NCBI RefSeq assembly: GCF_000621325.1 | Contig: NZ_JHYQ01000003.1 | Location: 124,001-188,000, forward strand | From: Thiothrix lacustris DSM 21227 | GTDB taxonomy: Bacteria > Pseudomonadota > Gammaproteobacteria > Thiotrichales > Thiotrichaceae | Reading direction: 5' to 3' | DNA length: 64,000 nt | In this document: positions 54,301-61,426 of the stretch, piece after piece | How the letters are laid out: each line of letters begins with the position of its first letter | Numbering within the stretch: position 1 is the first letter of the stretch | Made by a program: the position numbers and the translations under genes | Notes under the pieces: generated by a model | What the model saw: only the letters and a program-made list of their open reading frames with translations | What the model was told of the DNA's origin: nothing | The model's database searches: none

Positions 54301-54967
54301 CCAGCCGTTGGACGGGCAACGTGAGAAGGTGTTATTGCCTGCGTTGAAGCGGCACGGCTTGCCAGAACGCTGGCGGCCAGCAGCCGAAGTTTTGCTGGAA
54401 AATACCCTCAAGACACCTTTGTGGAAAGCAAGTACGCAGGGACAAGAGGGTATGTGTTTGGCTGGTTTGACGAAAGAGCAGCGTTTGGATGAGCTGGAGT
54501 TCTATTTTCCGGTGAAGTGCTTGACGCTCAAGAAGTTGCAGGCGTTATTGCATCAGCATCTGCCGCCCGAGTGGGAGATTATTCATGCGGCTATCGACAA
54601 GTTGAAGTTTGCTGATTTGACGGGCTATATGAAAGGCTTCATCGATCTGGTGTTTGCGGCGGATGGGCAGTATTTCGTGGTGGATTACAAGTCCAATGAT
54701 TTGGGGGCAACCCCGGCAGATTACACCCATGCAACGATGCAGCAGGCGATGGCGGATCACCATTATTACTTGCAATACCTGATTTACTGTCTGGCCTTGC
54801 ACCGTTATTTGCGGCAACGGGTGGCGGGGTATGATTGGGATGTGCAAGTTGGGGGGGCGTTGTACCTGTTCTTACGTGGCATGACGCCGGATCAGGCAGG
54901 TTCTGGGGTGTTTTTCCATAAGCCGGATGCTTGCCTGATCAGGGCGTTGGATCATTTGATCCAGTAA
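51383..54967 (+). CDS. recB: Exodeoxyribonuclease V subunit beta
   Basis: 1,194 residues, the length of RecB. SF1A helicase motifs: Walker A EASAGTGKTW (about residues 18-27), motif II IDEFQDTDPIQYEIF, GDPKQAIYGFRGAD, YNFRSHPNLL, TTIHKSKGLEYGIVY and YVALTRAKYH. The C-terminal nuclease domain has VVDYKSND with Asp1101 as metal ligand. With RecC and RecD, not in the window, it resects double-strand breaks. It stands alone here, whereas recC-recB-recD are usually adjacent, so the partner genes must lie elsewhere. The 3' end overlaps the convergent transporter gene by 16 bases. Confidence 0.94.
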   Translation: MQTLDAKAVPLAGTNLIEASAGTGKTWTISWLYLRLVAVYGLPVDKVLVVTYTDAATAELRDRIRKRLADALAYLENRPHEETYAELLSETASPQDCIQRLQLALVSFDEAAVFTIHGFCKRVLSENAFEARLPFESELMTNEDNLLTELSDKFWYQYFLKPDPLHFMLLQKGNLTPDSLLATVRHFIGKPYLHEDIAEVTVETFSACNNAFLAQVEVCAACWHDAGAAIRELLLNALQAKVLNGQSYKADKLPEWFATLDTLFANKVMPKGAESVLERLTTPYLQQKTNKGKQTPAHAFFDALEQLLVLQQPLQAMLPLALENVRLKLLHHLRQELPIRKQQLGVFTFDDLLLHLREALERHPELAPRLAAKYQAALIDEFQDTDPIQYEIFERIYRDQPEQPVFYVGDPKQAIYGFRGADIYTYLKAAKATSHHHTLTYNFRSHPNLLAALNHLFAQSDQPFRSDIRYEAVEAGKAQDDLVVEPALSAVRLWDWDSLEESDKSNVQMDVAAAVANDIARLLNAARAGKARIGNRRVMSSDIAVLVRENKQGEQVKQALLARGIASVQKSRDSIFSTREATEFRAVLRAIAEPGNEAVLKSALVTELFGFTAQALFELDENPSLLETELEAFQRWHKTWHSHGFMPMFRQWMLQRGHYARLLRLSDGERRLTNLLHLAELVHAESRLQGHGMHALIRWLQQKAEASEKNDLHELRLESDENLVQITTIHKSKGLEYGIVYCPYLWLERDADVKPSTWFSWYDTDTEGGVSRLQAETLASKIAQQRYREAEEAENLRLLYVALTRAKYHCTLVLASGHIKSFDYYSGLGWLLFGKLAQGDDILGKCCSKGVMQAPERQALMHQQLAQIVATSAGKISHESLPVADSLVLCEPEAGDVQTAIRRYQSHYTMIPKVGSFSGLSSGKEDERPDYDTLAFAAVTFAATTPNDRNAMFPRGTKAGSCLHKMLEELDFTQPLDGQREKVLLPALKRHGLPERWRPAAEVLLENTLKTPLWKASTQGQEGMCLAGLTKEQRLDELEFYFPVKCLTLKKLQALLHQHLPPEWEIIHAAIDKLKFADLTGYMKGFIDLVFAADGQYFVVDYKSNDLGATPADYTHATMQQAMADHHYYLQYLIYCLALHRYLRQRVAGYDWDVQVGGALYLFLRGMTPDQAGSGVFFHKPDACLIRALDHLIQ

Positions 54968-55716
54968 ACCACTGCGACCAATATGCCGATACTGACAACC
55001 AGCCAACGCAAGGTGGTGGGGTTGATACTGCTTGCGAGTTTGCCGCCGAGTACCCCACCGATGAGTGCGCCAATGGCCATGACAAGGGCGAGTGACCAGA
55101 CGACTTTGCCAGAGAACAGGAAAAAGCCTGCCGTGGCGATATTCACCCCAAATGCTACCGCTTGTTTCAGGGCATTTAGGCGTGTCAGGGAATCATCCAA
55201 AATCAGTGCCAGTGCTGCGAGCACGATAACACTTAAGCCCGCGCCGAAATAACCGCCATACACGGCTGCTAGCAGGATTAAGGGGACGACCCATACGGTA
55301 GGAATGCCTTGAGCGCTGTGTGCTTGTAAGCGCCGGTTGAGCCAGCCTCGCAGGGGGGCTTGTACCGCCAGCAACAGCGAGGCGGAGAGAATCAAAAAAG
55401 GCACGAGTGACTGAAAAACCTTTTCGTCGGTATTTAGCAGTAAGATGCCACCTAGCACACCGCCGATGATGGCTGCGGGTAATACCAGCCACAAACGCTG
55501 TGATTGGCTGCGAATGTCATTCAGTTGTGCGAGGGTTGCGCCGAAGTAACCAGGGCACAGCGATACGGTGCTGGTGATATTGGCAGCGATGGGGGGAATG
55601 CCTAGGGCAATTAAGGTCGGAAAAGTAATCAGTGTGCCACCACCTGCCAGTGCATTAATCGCACCCGCTGCTAAGGCTGCTAAGGCTGCAAGTAAATAGG
55701 CAATCCAATCAGGCAT
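54952..55716 (-). CDS. TSUP (TauE/SafE) family sulfite or organosulfonate exporter-like permease
   Basis: 254 residues, almost entirely hydrophobic, with about eight transmembrane helices. The N-terminal ALAAGAINALAGGGTLITFPTLIALGIPPIAANITSTV and the repeated internal GGYFGAGLSVIVLAALALI are the family's inverted repeat motifs. TSUP proteins export sulfite, sulfolactate or related anions. In a sulfur oxidiser a sulfur-anion substrate is plausible, but it is not shown by the sequence. Confidence 0.88.
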   Translation of the reverse strand: MPDWIAYLLAALAALAAGAINALAGGGTLITFPTLIALGIPPIAANITSTVSLCPGYFGATLAQLNDIRSQSQRLWLVLPAAIIGGVLGGILLLNTDEKVFQSLVPFLILSASLLLAVQAPLRGWLNRRLQAHSAQGIPTVWVVPLILLAAVYGGYFGAGLSVIVLAALALILDDSLTRLNALKQAVAFGVNIATAGFFLFSGKVVWSLALVMAIGALIGGVLGGKLASSINPTTLRWLVVSIGILVAVVYWIK

Positions 55717-55752
55717 GGTTATTCCTTAACAAGGTAAAAGATTTTGCTTGGG

Positions 55753-56499
55753 TTAATGCGGTAAATCGCGAGCATATTCGAGCAGCGCTGTTTCTAACAT
55801 GGCGAAAGCTTCCGGTTTTTTACTGGCACCTGGAAAACTTTGGTAGAGCAGTTGTTTTTGCTGGCCATCAATGCTGATGTCTAGGCGTTGAGTGTAATGA
55901 CGTTGGCCAGTTTTTGCACCTCCAAATGTTTCATGCTTGAGTGCTAAAACACCACTCTTTTTTACAATGCTGTAAAGGTTATCAAGGTCGGCGTTGGGTA
56001 AAGCCATGCTGATCGTTTTTAAATCATTCTTTTCCCAGCACGGGCTATTTTTTATCCATTTTTCACAGCGTCCGGTGGTGTCTTCAAAATAGGTGTAATT
56101 GAGAATGCCATGGGTGAGTTTGATTTCAGTGTAAAAACTTTCACCTGTTGCTAGAAAACGCAGGGAGAATTCGCTGCCCGGTAGGCTTTGTTGGGCAATA
56201 TTGGGGATTTTTAGGGCGTTGGGTTTATCCAGTTTAGTTGGGCTGATTGGCATGGCGTTCGGCTCCGTCGTAGCAGGTGGTGGGGAAGGCTGCATCGCTA
56301 TGGCTGTGGTGTTGGCTGCGGGGGCAGTTGTATCCATGGATGTTGAAGCAGGTTTTAGCTGGTCAGCTTGCGGGATAAGCACAGGTTCGGCTTGAGGTGG
56401 GGGCGGTGTTTCATTACGTTTGTCGCAGCCGTGTAGGCTCAATATGACAAGCCCGGCGAGCAGGCAGTAAACGAAGGTGTGGGAGCTTGGTAGTTTCAT
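55753..56499 (-). CDS. Hypothetical lipoprotein
   Basis: 248 residues with a signal peptide ending in the lipobox LHGC (lipidated Cys near residue 25). A Pro/Ala/Thr-rich linker of about 70 residues leads to a C-terminal domain of roughly 140 residues with a Cys pair (GRCEKWIKNSPCWEKND). I do not recognise the family, though the domain pattern (FLATGESFYTEIKLTHGILNYTYFED) resembles small DUF6438-like beta proteins. The ATG directly follows an 8-bp hairpin. It is downstream of suhB on the same strand. Confidence 0.72.
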   Translation of the reverse strand: MKLPSSHTFVYCLLAGLVILSLHGCDKRNETPPPPQAEPVLIPQADQLKPASTSMDTTAPAANTTAIAMQPSPPPATTEPNAMPISPTKLDKPNALKIPNIAQQSLPGSEFSLRFLATGESFYTEIKLTHGILNYTYFEDTTGRCEKWIKNSPCWEKNDLKTISMALPNADLDNLYSIVKKSGVLALKHETFGGAKTGQRHYTQRLDISIDGQQKQLLYQSFPGASKKPEAFAMLETALLEYARDLPH

Positions 56500-56523
56500 C
56501 CCCTGATTTTAGTCTATCAGGGG
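56500..56523 (-). promoter_or_regulatory. Hairpin abutting the lipoprotein start codon
   Basis: An 8-bp perfect stem (CCCCTGAT with ATCAGGGG) with an 8-base loop ends immediately before the ATG at 56499. Any ribosome site would be inside the stem. No T-run follows on the minus strand. Confidence 0.45.
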
Positions 56524-56536
56524 ATGCTTGGGGAGA

Positions 56537-57328
56537 TTAACGCTTAGCCATGACCGGGTGCAGACGTTTGATCATTTCCTTGAAGACTTTGGGATTGGCT
56601 GCAACCACATCGCCAGTTTTCAGGAAGGTATTGTCACCTCTCATGTCGCCGATCAGGCCACCGGCTTCTTGCACCAGCAAAACACCAGCAGCCATATCCC
56701 ACTCATTCAGGCCAAATTCCCAGAAGCCATCAAAGCGGCCACTGGCAACATAAGCCAGATCCAGCGCGGCAGAACCCGGGCGGCGAACACCTGCGGTATC
56801 TGGTAGCAGTGCTTTGAGGGTTTGCAGGTAAAGGTCAAGGTTTTGATTGGCACGGAACGGTATGCCAGTACCTAGCAAGGCACTTTGCATGGTAGTGCGC
56901 TCGGAAACACGAATACGACGTCCGTTCAGGGTGGCTCCTTCACCACGGGCTGCCGCAAAGGTTTCATCACGTAGTGGGTCATATACCACGCCGACTAACA
57001 GCCTGCCATTGTGTTTCAGGGCAACTGACACGGAATATTGGGGTATGCCGTAAAGGAAGTTGGTCGTACCGTCTAAAGGGTCTATCACCCATTCATAATC
57101 ACTGTTGGGGCCATGTTTGCCACTTTCTTCGCCTATGAATGCATGATCGGGGTAAGCACGTTGTAACAGGCGCACGATGATTTGCTCGGCCTCTCGGTCG
57201 ACGTTGCTGACGAAATCATTGTGTGCTTTGTTTTCAACATCCAACTTTTGCACTTTGTTGGCGTGGTGGCGGATCGATTCACCTGCTTCGCGGGCGGCTT
57301 CAATGGCTTTTCTGAGCATCGGGTGCAT
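56537..57328 (-). CDS. suhB: Inositol monophosphatase family protein SuhB
   Basis: 263 residues from the ATG at 57328, chosen because MHPMLRKAIEAAREAGE matches the E. coli SuhB opening; the frame is open a further 24 bases. Metal and substrate motifs are FIGEESG (Glu67, Glu68), WVIDPLDGTTNF (Asp83, Asp86) and the late WEFGLNEWDMAAGVLLVQEAGG. SuhB removes phosphate from inositol-1-phosphate and also joins NusA/NusB antitermination complexes in E. coli. Confidence 0.95.
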   Translation of the reverse strand: MHPMLRKAIEAAREAGESIRHHANKVQKLDVENKAHNDFVSNVDREAEQIIVRLLQRAYPDHAFIGEESGKHGPNSDYEWVIDPLDGTTNFLYGIPQYSVSVALKHNGRLLVGVVYDPLRDETFAAARGEGATLNGRRIRVSERTTMQSALLGTGIPFRANQNLDLYLQTLKALLPDTAGVRRPGSAALDLAYVASGRFDGFWEFGLNEWDMAAGVLLVQEAGGLIGDMRGDNTFLKTGDVVAANPKVFKEMIKRLHPVMAKR

Positions 57329-57553
57329 CAACAAACTCCGGGTATTGGGCAATATTACGGGGCATCAGGATAGCACATGCGCCCATGTTTCTGCACGGTG
57401 TTACGCAAGGGGATCGGGGAAGAACCATCCAACAGTTTTTTTTATTTACATTAGAAAAAAAATCAACTGGCGTTTTCGCTTGTGTAAATTATGCTCAATA
57501 GGGTAGTGAAAAAAAAGTTCCCTAATCATAAATACGGCACGGAGGCATATAAA

Positions 57554-57901
57554 ATGATGAGCGAAACAGTTTATAAAGGATTGGTGGTTATGTCGTTGAT
57601 GTTGGCATCGCTAGTGGGTGTACAGTCTAATGCGATGGCAGATGTGACATTATCAAAAGTATTATTGGTGGCTACTGTAAATAGTGGTCCTGCAATGCTA
57701 CCACTGACATGGAAAATATACCGTTTGGATAAGGATAAGTCGACTTTAGCGACGTCTTTGAGTCGTCATTCGGCCAATATCCAGTTAGAACCGGGTGTTT
57801 ATCGTGCAGATGTCACGTTTAATGATGGCAGCGTGAGTCGTTCTCGGACATTCGATTTACGCACTGTTAGTAGCAGTAACGTGATTGTCGCTATGGATTG
57901 A
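57554..57901 (+). CDS. Small secreted Ig-like/beta protein, tandem copy 1
   Basis: 115 residues from the ATG at 57554, with GGAGG 8 bases upstream. Residues 1-29 form a signal peptide ending AMA. The mature protein is one beta-sandwich-like domain: LSKVLLVATVNSGPA, TWKIYRLDKDKS, SLSRHSANIQLEPGVYRADVTF and the end RTFDLRTVSSSNVIVAMD. The pattern of LxPGxYRADVTFxDG resembles carboxypeptidase-regulatory-like or Ig-like folds in secreted proteins. It is clearly paralogous to the gene at 58137. Function unknown. The AT-rich leader is shared with copy 2. Confidence 0.72.
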   Translation: MMSETVYKGLVVMSLMLASLVGVQSNAMADVTLSKVLLVATVNSGPAMLPLTWKIYRLDKDKSTLATSLSRHSANIQLEPGVYRADVTFNDGSVSRSRTFDLRTVSSSNVIVAMD

Positions 57902-58011
57902 ATAGTGAAAAAATGAATTCAAGTCTATCTTCACTTTGAAGTGGCGCGAGGTGCTTTTAAGCATCTTCGTGTGCTTATTATTACGACATAGTATTTTTTT
58001 GTAAAAAAGTT

Positions 58012-58136
58012 CCAACAGTTTTTTTATTTAAGTCAGAAAAAAAATCGAATTGTTTTTTATTCACAGTAACTTACTCTTATATGGTGGTAACAAGGAAGTG
58101 TTACTGAATCATAAATACAGCAATGAGGTATATAAG
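58012..58136 (+). repeat. Duplicated leader shared by both secreted paralogues
   Basis: CCAACAGTTTTTTTATTTA begins 125 bases before the start codon here and, at 57429, exactly 125 bases before the first paralogue's start (there with one extra T). A second conserved block, AATCATAAATAC followed by GAGG and ATATAA, lies just before each ATG. The equal spacing shows the upstream region was duplicated with the gene and may hold a shared promoter or regulatory leader. The 110 bases before it, after copy 1, show nothing else. Confidence 0.75.
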
Positions 58137-58505
58137 ATGATAAGTAAAAAATTGAGTAAAGGGTTAGCCGTAATATCGTTTGTTTTTTTATCACTAATGT
58201 CAGCACAATCTAATAGTGCTCCAATTAATGCGGTAGCAGGTGCGGATGCACCGTTATCAAAAGTATTGTTAATGGCTACGGTCAATAATGGGCCTGCTAT
58301 GCGCCCAGTGACGTGGACAGTGTACCGTTTAGATAATGGCAAGTCTGTTTGGGAAAGATCCTTGAGTCGTCATTCAGCTAGCATTGAATTGAGTCCGGGT
58401 GTTTATCGTGCAGATGTGACGTTCAGTGATGGCAGTGTGAGTCGTTCTCGCACATTTGATTTACGTACGGTTAGTAGTAGTAATGTTATTGTGGCGATGG
58501 ATTAA
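58137..58505 (+). CDS. Small secreted Ig-like/beta protein, tandem copy 2
   Basis: 122 residues from the ATG at 58137. A signal peptide (about residues 1-30) precedes the same domain as copy 1: LSKVLLMATVNNGPA, TWTVYRLDNGKS, SLSRHSASIELSPGVYRADVTFSDG and an identical last stretch RTFDLRTVSSSNVIVAMD. Differences concentrate in the signal peptide and the linker. Both copies appear intact, suggesting recent duplication under selection. Function unknown; probably periplasmic or surface-exposed. Confidence 0.72.
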   Translation: MISKKLSKGLAVISFVFLSLMSAQSNSAPINAVAGADAPLSKVLLMATVNNGPAMRPVTWTVYRLDNGKSVWERSLSRHSASIELSPGVYRADVTFSDGSVSRSRTFDLRTVSSSNVIVAMD

Positions 58506-58524
58506 TAATGATAATGAGCTTTAA

Positions 58525-58559
58525 GAGCAGATTCGTATAATTATTATGCGAACCTGCTC
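58525..58559. terminator. Hairpin between the secreted paralogue and the glycine-zipper lipoprotein
   Basis: GAGCAG pairs with CTGCTC, and inside it TTCGTATAA pairs imperfectly with TTATGCGAA, giving a long AT-rich hairpin 20 bases after the stop. It is followed by ATTTAG, a weak T-tract. It could serve both convergent genes. Confidence 0.6.
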
Positions 58560-58576
58560 ATTTAGTATGGCTCGTA

Positions 58577-59032
58577 TTAGTGCGTAATACGCGCTTTACC
58601 GTCTTGGCTGGTTAATATTTTAACTTGTTCGCCGATTGTAAAATGTTCATCTGCTAATTGAGCAATAGCGACTGTGCGGTTATCTTCCAGCTTTACCGTA
58701 ATTTCAACCCCCTCTTTGGATTGAATACTGCGATCGAGTGCAATGCCGACTGTGCCACCAATGACAGCTCCGGCAACGCTACCGATAATTTGCCCTTTAC
58801 CCTCGCCTAAATCGTTGCCTGCAACGCCACCGATTACGCCGCCTGCGACTTTGCCGGTTTCAGCATTGTCTTCGCGGATCATCACATTGCGTAAACCGAC
58901 AACCGTGCCGAATTTAACTTCCTGCAAGGTGCCTGCCTGTGCGGTGGTGTAAGTGTTGCTGGATGGCATAATCGAACAAGCACCCAATGCCAGTGGGAAC
59001 AACAGCATCCCCATATAAAAGCCCAATTTCAT
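58577..59032 (-). CDS. Glycine-zipper outer-membrane lipoprotein (SlyB/Pcp-like)
   Basis: 151 residues. Signal peptide ending in lipobox LGAC, followed by TYTTAQAGTLQEVKFGTVVGLRNV, the typical SlyB opening, and a glycine-zipper 2TM segment (VAGGVIGGVAGNDLGEGKGQIIGSVAGAVIGG, about residues 62-97). The end is a small beta domain (VKLEDNRTVAIAQ). SlyB-type lipoproteins stabilise the outer membrane under stress. It is separated by 9 bases from the DUF1841 gene upstream and may be cotranscribed with it. Confidence 0.88.
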   Translation of the reverse strand: MKLGFYMGMLLFPLALGACSIMPSSNTYTTAQAGTLQEVKFGTVVGLRNVMIREDNAETGKVAGGVIGGVAGNDLGEGKGQIIGSVAGAVIGGTVGIALDRSIQSKEGVEITVKLEDNRTVAIAQLADEHFTIGEQVKILTSQDGKARITH

Positions 59033-59041
59033 TGTATTTCC

Positions 59042-59461
59042 TCATCGTTTTTTTAAGCACTCAAGATACGCTGCCTCATCCGGTGCTGTCTGGTTGCGCT
59101 GGGTAAGCCAGATGCTTTCTGCCAGACAGTCCATCATGCGGTGTTCAGCGTCGTTATTGCCGTATTGGATCACTAATTGTTGGTAAAGTTCGCGAATTCC
59201 CGTCGGGCGGTTAGTGGCTACCTGTTCACGGATACCGAGATGCAAGCCCATGTGCAAGAACGGGTTGGTTTCACCGTTTTCGGGTAGGTAGTCGCGTTGC
59301 AGGGCGCTGTCAGTGCGTTCCAGCAAGGCGTGGTATTCTGGGTGTTCGGCAATGACGCTGGCAACTTGTTGTTCCAGCGCATCCATTGGCTGCTTTTGCT
59401 GGCGCTTCTGCCAGCATTGCAGGTAATAGCGGCGCATACTCTCACGGTCGTTGCCAAACAT
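59042..59461 (-). CDS. DUF1841 family protein
   Basis: 139 residues with the family core NPFLHMGLHLGIREQ, RPTGIRELYQQL and AEHRMMDCLAESIW, which I recognise as DUF1841. The family is cytoplasmic, widely conserved next to nth in beta- and gammaproteobacteria, and of unknown function. Its start overlaps the nth stop as TGATG, so the two are translationally coupled. Confidence 0.87.
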   Translation of the reverse strand: MFGNDRESMRRYYLQCWQKRQQKQPMDALEQQVASVIAEHPEYHALLERTDSALQRDYLPENGETNPFLHMGLHLGIREQVATNRPTGIRELYQQLVIQYGNNDAEHRMMDCLAESIWLTQRNQTAPDEAAYLECLKKR

Positions 59462-60093
59462 CAGCAGGTTTTCTCCTTGAAATCACACAGGTCAGCGATG
59501 ATGCACTGCCCGCATTTGGGGGTACGTGCCACACAAGTATAACGCCCGTGCAGGATAAGCCAATGATGGGCATCCAGCAGGTATTCCCTGGGGATGTGCT
59601 TGAGCAAGCCCTTTTCGACCGCTAACACGTTTTTGCCGGGGGCAAGGCCAGTGCGATTGGCCACCCGGAAAATATGCGTATCCACTGCCATCGTCGGCTG
59701 GTGGAATGCTGTATTGAGGACAACATTGGCGGTTTTGCGCCCGACACCGGGTAAGGCTTCGAGCGCCTCGCGCTGTTGTGGTACTTCTGAATGATGTTTG
59801 TCGATCAGGATGCGGCAGGTTGCCATGATGTTTTTGGCCTTGCTGTTGAATAGGCCGATGGTTTTGATGTAATCCTTCAAGCCATCTTCACCCAGAGCAT
59901 AGATGGCTTCCGGGGTATTGGCGACGGGGAACAGGTGTGCGGTGGCTTTGTTGACACCCTTGTCGGTGGCTTGTGCTGAGAGGATCACCGCAATCAGCAA
60001 TTCAAAGACGCTGTGGTATTCCAGCTCAGTGGTGGGGCTAGGGTTGGCCTCACGCCAGCGGCGGAACATTTCCGCCCGCTTGGCAGGGTTCAT
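59461..60093 (-). CDS. nth: Endonuclease III
   Basis: 210 residues, the usual length. The helix-hairpin-helix LPGVGRKTANVVL carries the catalytic lysine, and TMAVDTHIFRV the catalytic aspartate. The C-terminal 4Fe-4S motif is intact, C-x6-C-x2-C-x5-C (CVARTPKCGQCIIADLC). It removes oxidised pyrimidines in base excision repair. It overlaps the rnfE stop by 4 bases, the rsx/rnf-nth order of E. coli. Confidence 0.96.
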   Translation of the reverse strand: MNPAKRAEMFRRWREANPSPTTELEYHSVFELLIAVILSAQATDKGVNKATAHLFPVANTPEAIYALGEDGLKDYIKTIGLFNSKAKNIMATCRILIDKHHSEVPQQREALEALPGVGRKTANVVLNTAFHQPTMAVDTHIFRVANRTGLAPGKNVLAVEKGLLKHIPREYLLDAHHWLILHGRYTCVARTPKCGQCIIADLCDFKEKTC

Positions 60094-60782
60094 GCGGCCT
60101 CACCGAGTGGTTGGCGGGTAATGGGCTGGCTGGCTTTGGCGGTTTGTGCCATGCGCTTGTCGATGTAATTTTTCAGCGCGACCAGACAGCCCAAACCGAT
60201 GAAGGCACCGGGGGGCAGAGCAGCCAGCAATATGCCCTTGAAGTCAGTACCCAAACTGATAGTCATTCCGCGTGCGGCCTCACCAAACATCAGGTGGGCT
60301 TGCGCAAACAGCGTGCCATTGCCCACCAGTTCACGCAGCCCGCCCAACACCATCAGCACTAGCATGAAACCGATACCCATCATCAAGCTGTCGTACCCGG
60401 CGTGTAAGGGCGGATTTTTCGAAGCATAGGCTTCGGAGCGCCCAATCACGATACAGTTGGTCACAATCAGCGGGATGAAAATACCGAGAATGGCGTACAG
60501 TTCGGGAAAGTAAGCGTGGATCAGCATTTCAATCAGGGTGACATTGCCTGCAATGATCAACACGAAAGCGGGGATGCGGATTTCTGCCCGGATATAATCC
60601 CGCACCAATGAAATGGCGAAATTGGAAGATACCAGTGCTAGCAAGGTAGCCAGCCCTAGCCCCAAGCCATTGACAACGTTGGTAGTGACCGCCATCAACG
60701 GGCATAAGCCCAGCAGTTGTACCAAGCCGGGGTTATTGTTCCACAGGCCAGCAAGGGTCAGTTCGCGGTAAGTCGCATTCAT
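60090..60782 (-). CDS. rnfE: Rnf electron transport complex subunit E
   Basis: 230 residues with six transmembrane helices. NPGLVQLLGLCPLMAVTTNVVNGLGLG and FVLIIAGNVTLIEMLIHAYFPELYAILGIFIPLIVTNC carry the conserved cysteines of NqrD/RnfE subunits. It is a membrane core part of the Rnf complex, which couples ferredoxin:NAD oxidoreduction to ion translocation. Overlaps rnfG by 4 bases. Confidence 0.95.
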   Translation of the reverse strand: MNATYRELTLAGLWNNNPGLVQLLGLCPLMAVTTNVVNGLGLGLATLLALVSSNFAISLVRDYIRAEIRIPAFVLIIAGNVTLIEMLIHAYFPELYAILGIFIPLIVTNCIVIGRSEAYASKNPPLHAGYDSLMMGIGFMLVLMVLGGLRELVGNGTLFAQAHLMFGEAARGMTISLGTDFKGILLAALPPGAFIGLGCLVALKNYIDKRMAQTAKASQPITRQPLGEAA

Positions 60783-61426
60783 GGCTGTGCTCCTTGGGAA
60801 GTCGCATTGGGGGTGAACAGGCTGTCAAAATGTTGTTGTGACCATTCAAGGGTGCGTTTGACTGCTTTGACGACGGCGCGGGGTGTGATGGTAGCGCCAG
60901 TGAACTGGTCGAATTCGCCGCCATCTTTACGCACTGCCCAGCCTTCGAGCGTTGGATTTTGCAGCGACTTGTTGGCAAAGCCCAGAATCCAGCTATTTTT
61001 TTCTGCATCAACTTTATCGCCCAGTCCGGGGGTTTCTTTGTGTGACAATACCCGCACGCCCGCAAGTGTCTGATCGGCCTTGATGCCGACCACCATGCGT
61101 ATCTTACCGCTGTAGCCATCCGGTGCTGTCACAATGAATAGTGCTGCCACGGGTACGCCTTGCTTGCTGGCGCGATAAACCACTACATCTTCAGCACTGC
61201 CGAAATCGGCAGCCGGTAAGGTCAGGGTGTTTGCCAGCAAGTCATTGCTGTAAGACGAGGCAGGCACTAACACATTCAATTGCTTCAAGGTGGAGGCACG
61301 TTCATTGGCTTCCACTTTTGGTAAAGTTAAGTCATGGAAAAAAGCCAACGCCAGTGCTCCCAATAGGGCAAATCCAGCAAGGAAAGCCCCCGACTGGAGA
61401 ATGTCTTTCAAGCGTTTGTCGCTCAT
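60779..61426 (-). CDS. rnfG: Rnf electron transport complex subunit G
   Basis: 215 residues from the ATG at 61426, which overlaps the rnfD stop. One N-terminal transmembrane helix (about 13-30) is followed by a periplasmic domain with the FMN-binding motif TGATIT; Thr179 is the expected covalent flavin site. HKETPGLGDKVD and GWAVRKDGGEFDQFTGAT are standard RnfG blocks. Confidence 0.94.
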   Translation of the reverse strand: MSDKRLKDILQSGAFLAGFALLGALALAFFHDLTLPKVEANERASTLKQLNVLVPASSYSNDLLANTLTLPAADFGSAEDVVVYRASKQGVPVAALFIVTAPDGYSGKIRMVVGIKADQTLAGVRVLSHKETPGLGDKVDAEKNSWILGFANKSLQNPTLEGWAVRKDGGEFDQFTGATITPRAVVKAVKRTLEWSQQHFDSLFTPNATSQGAQP

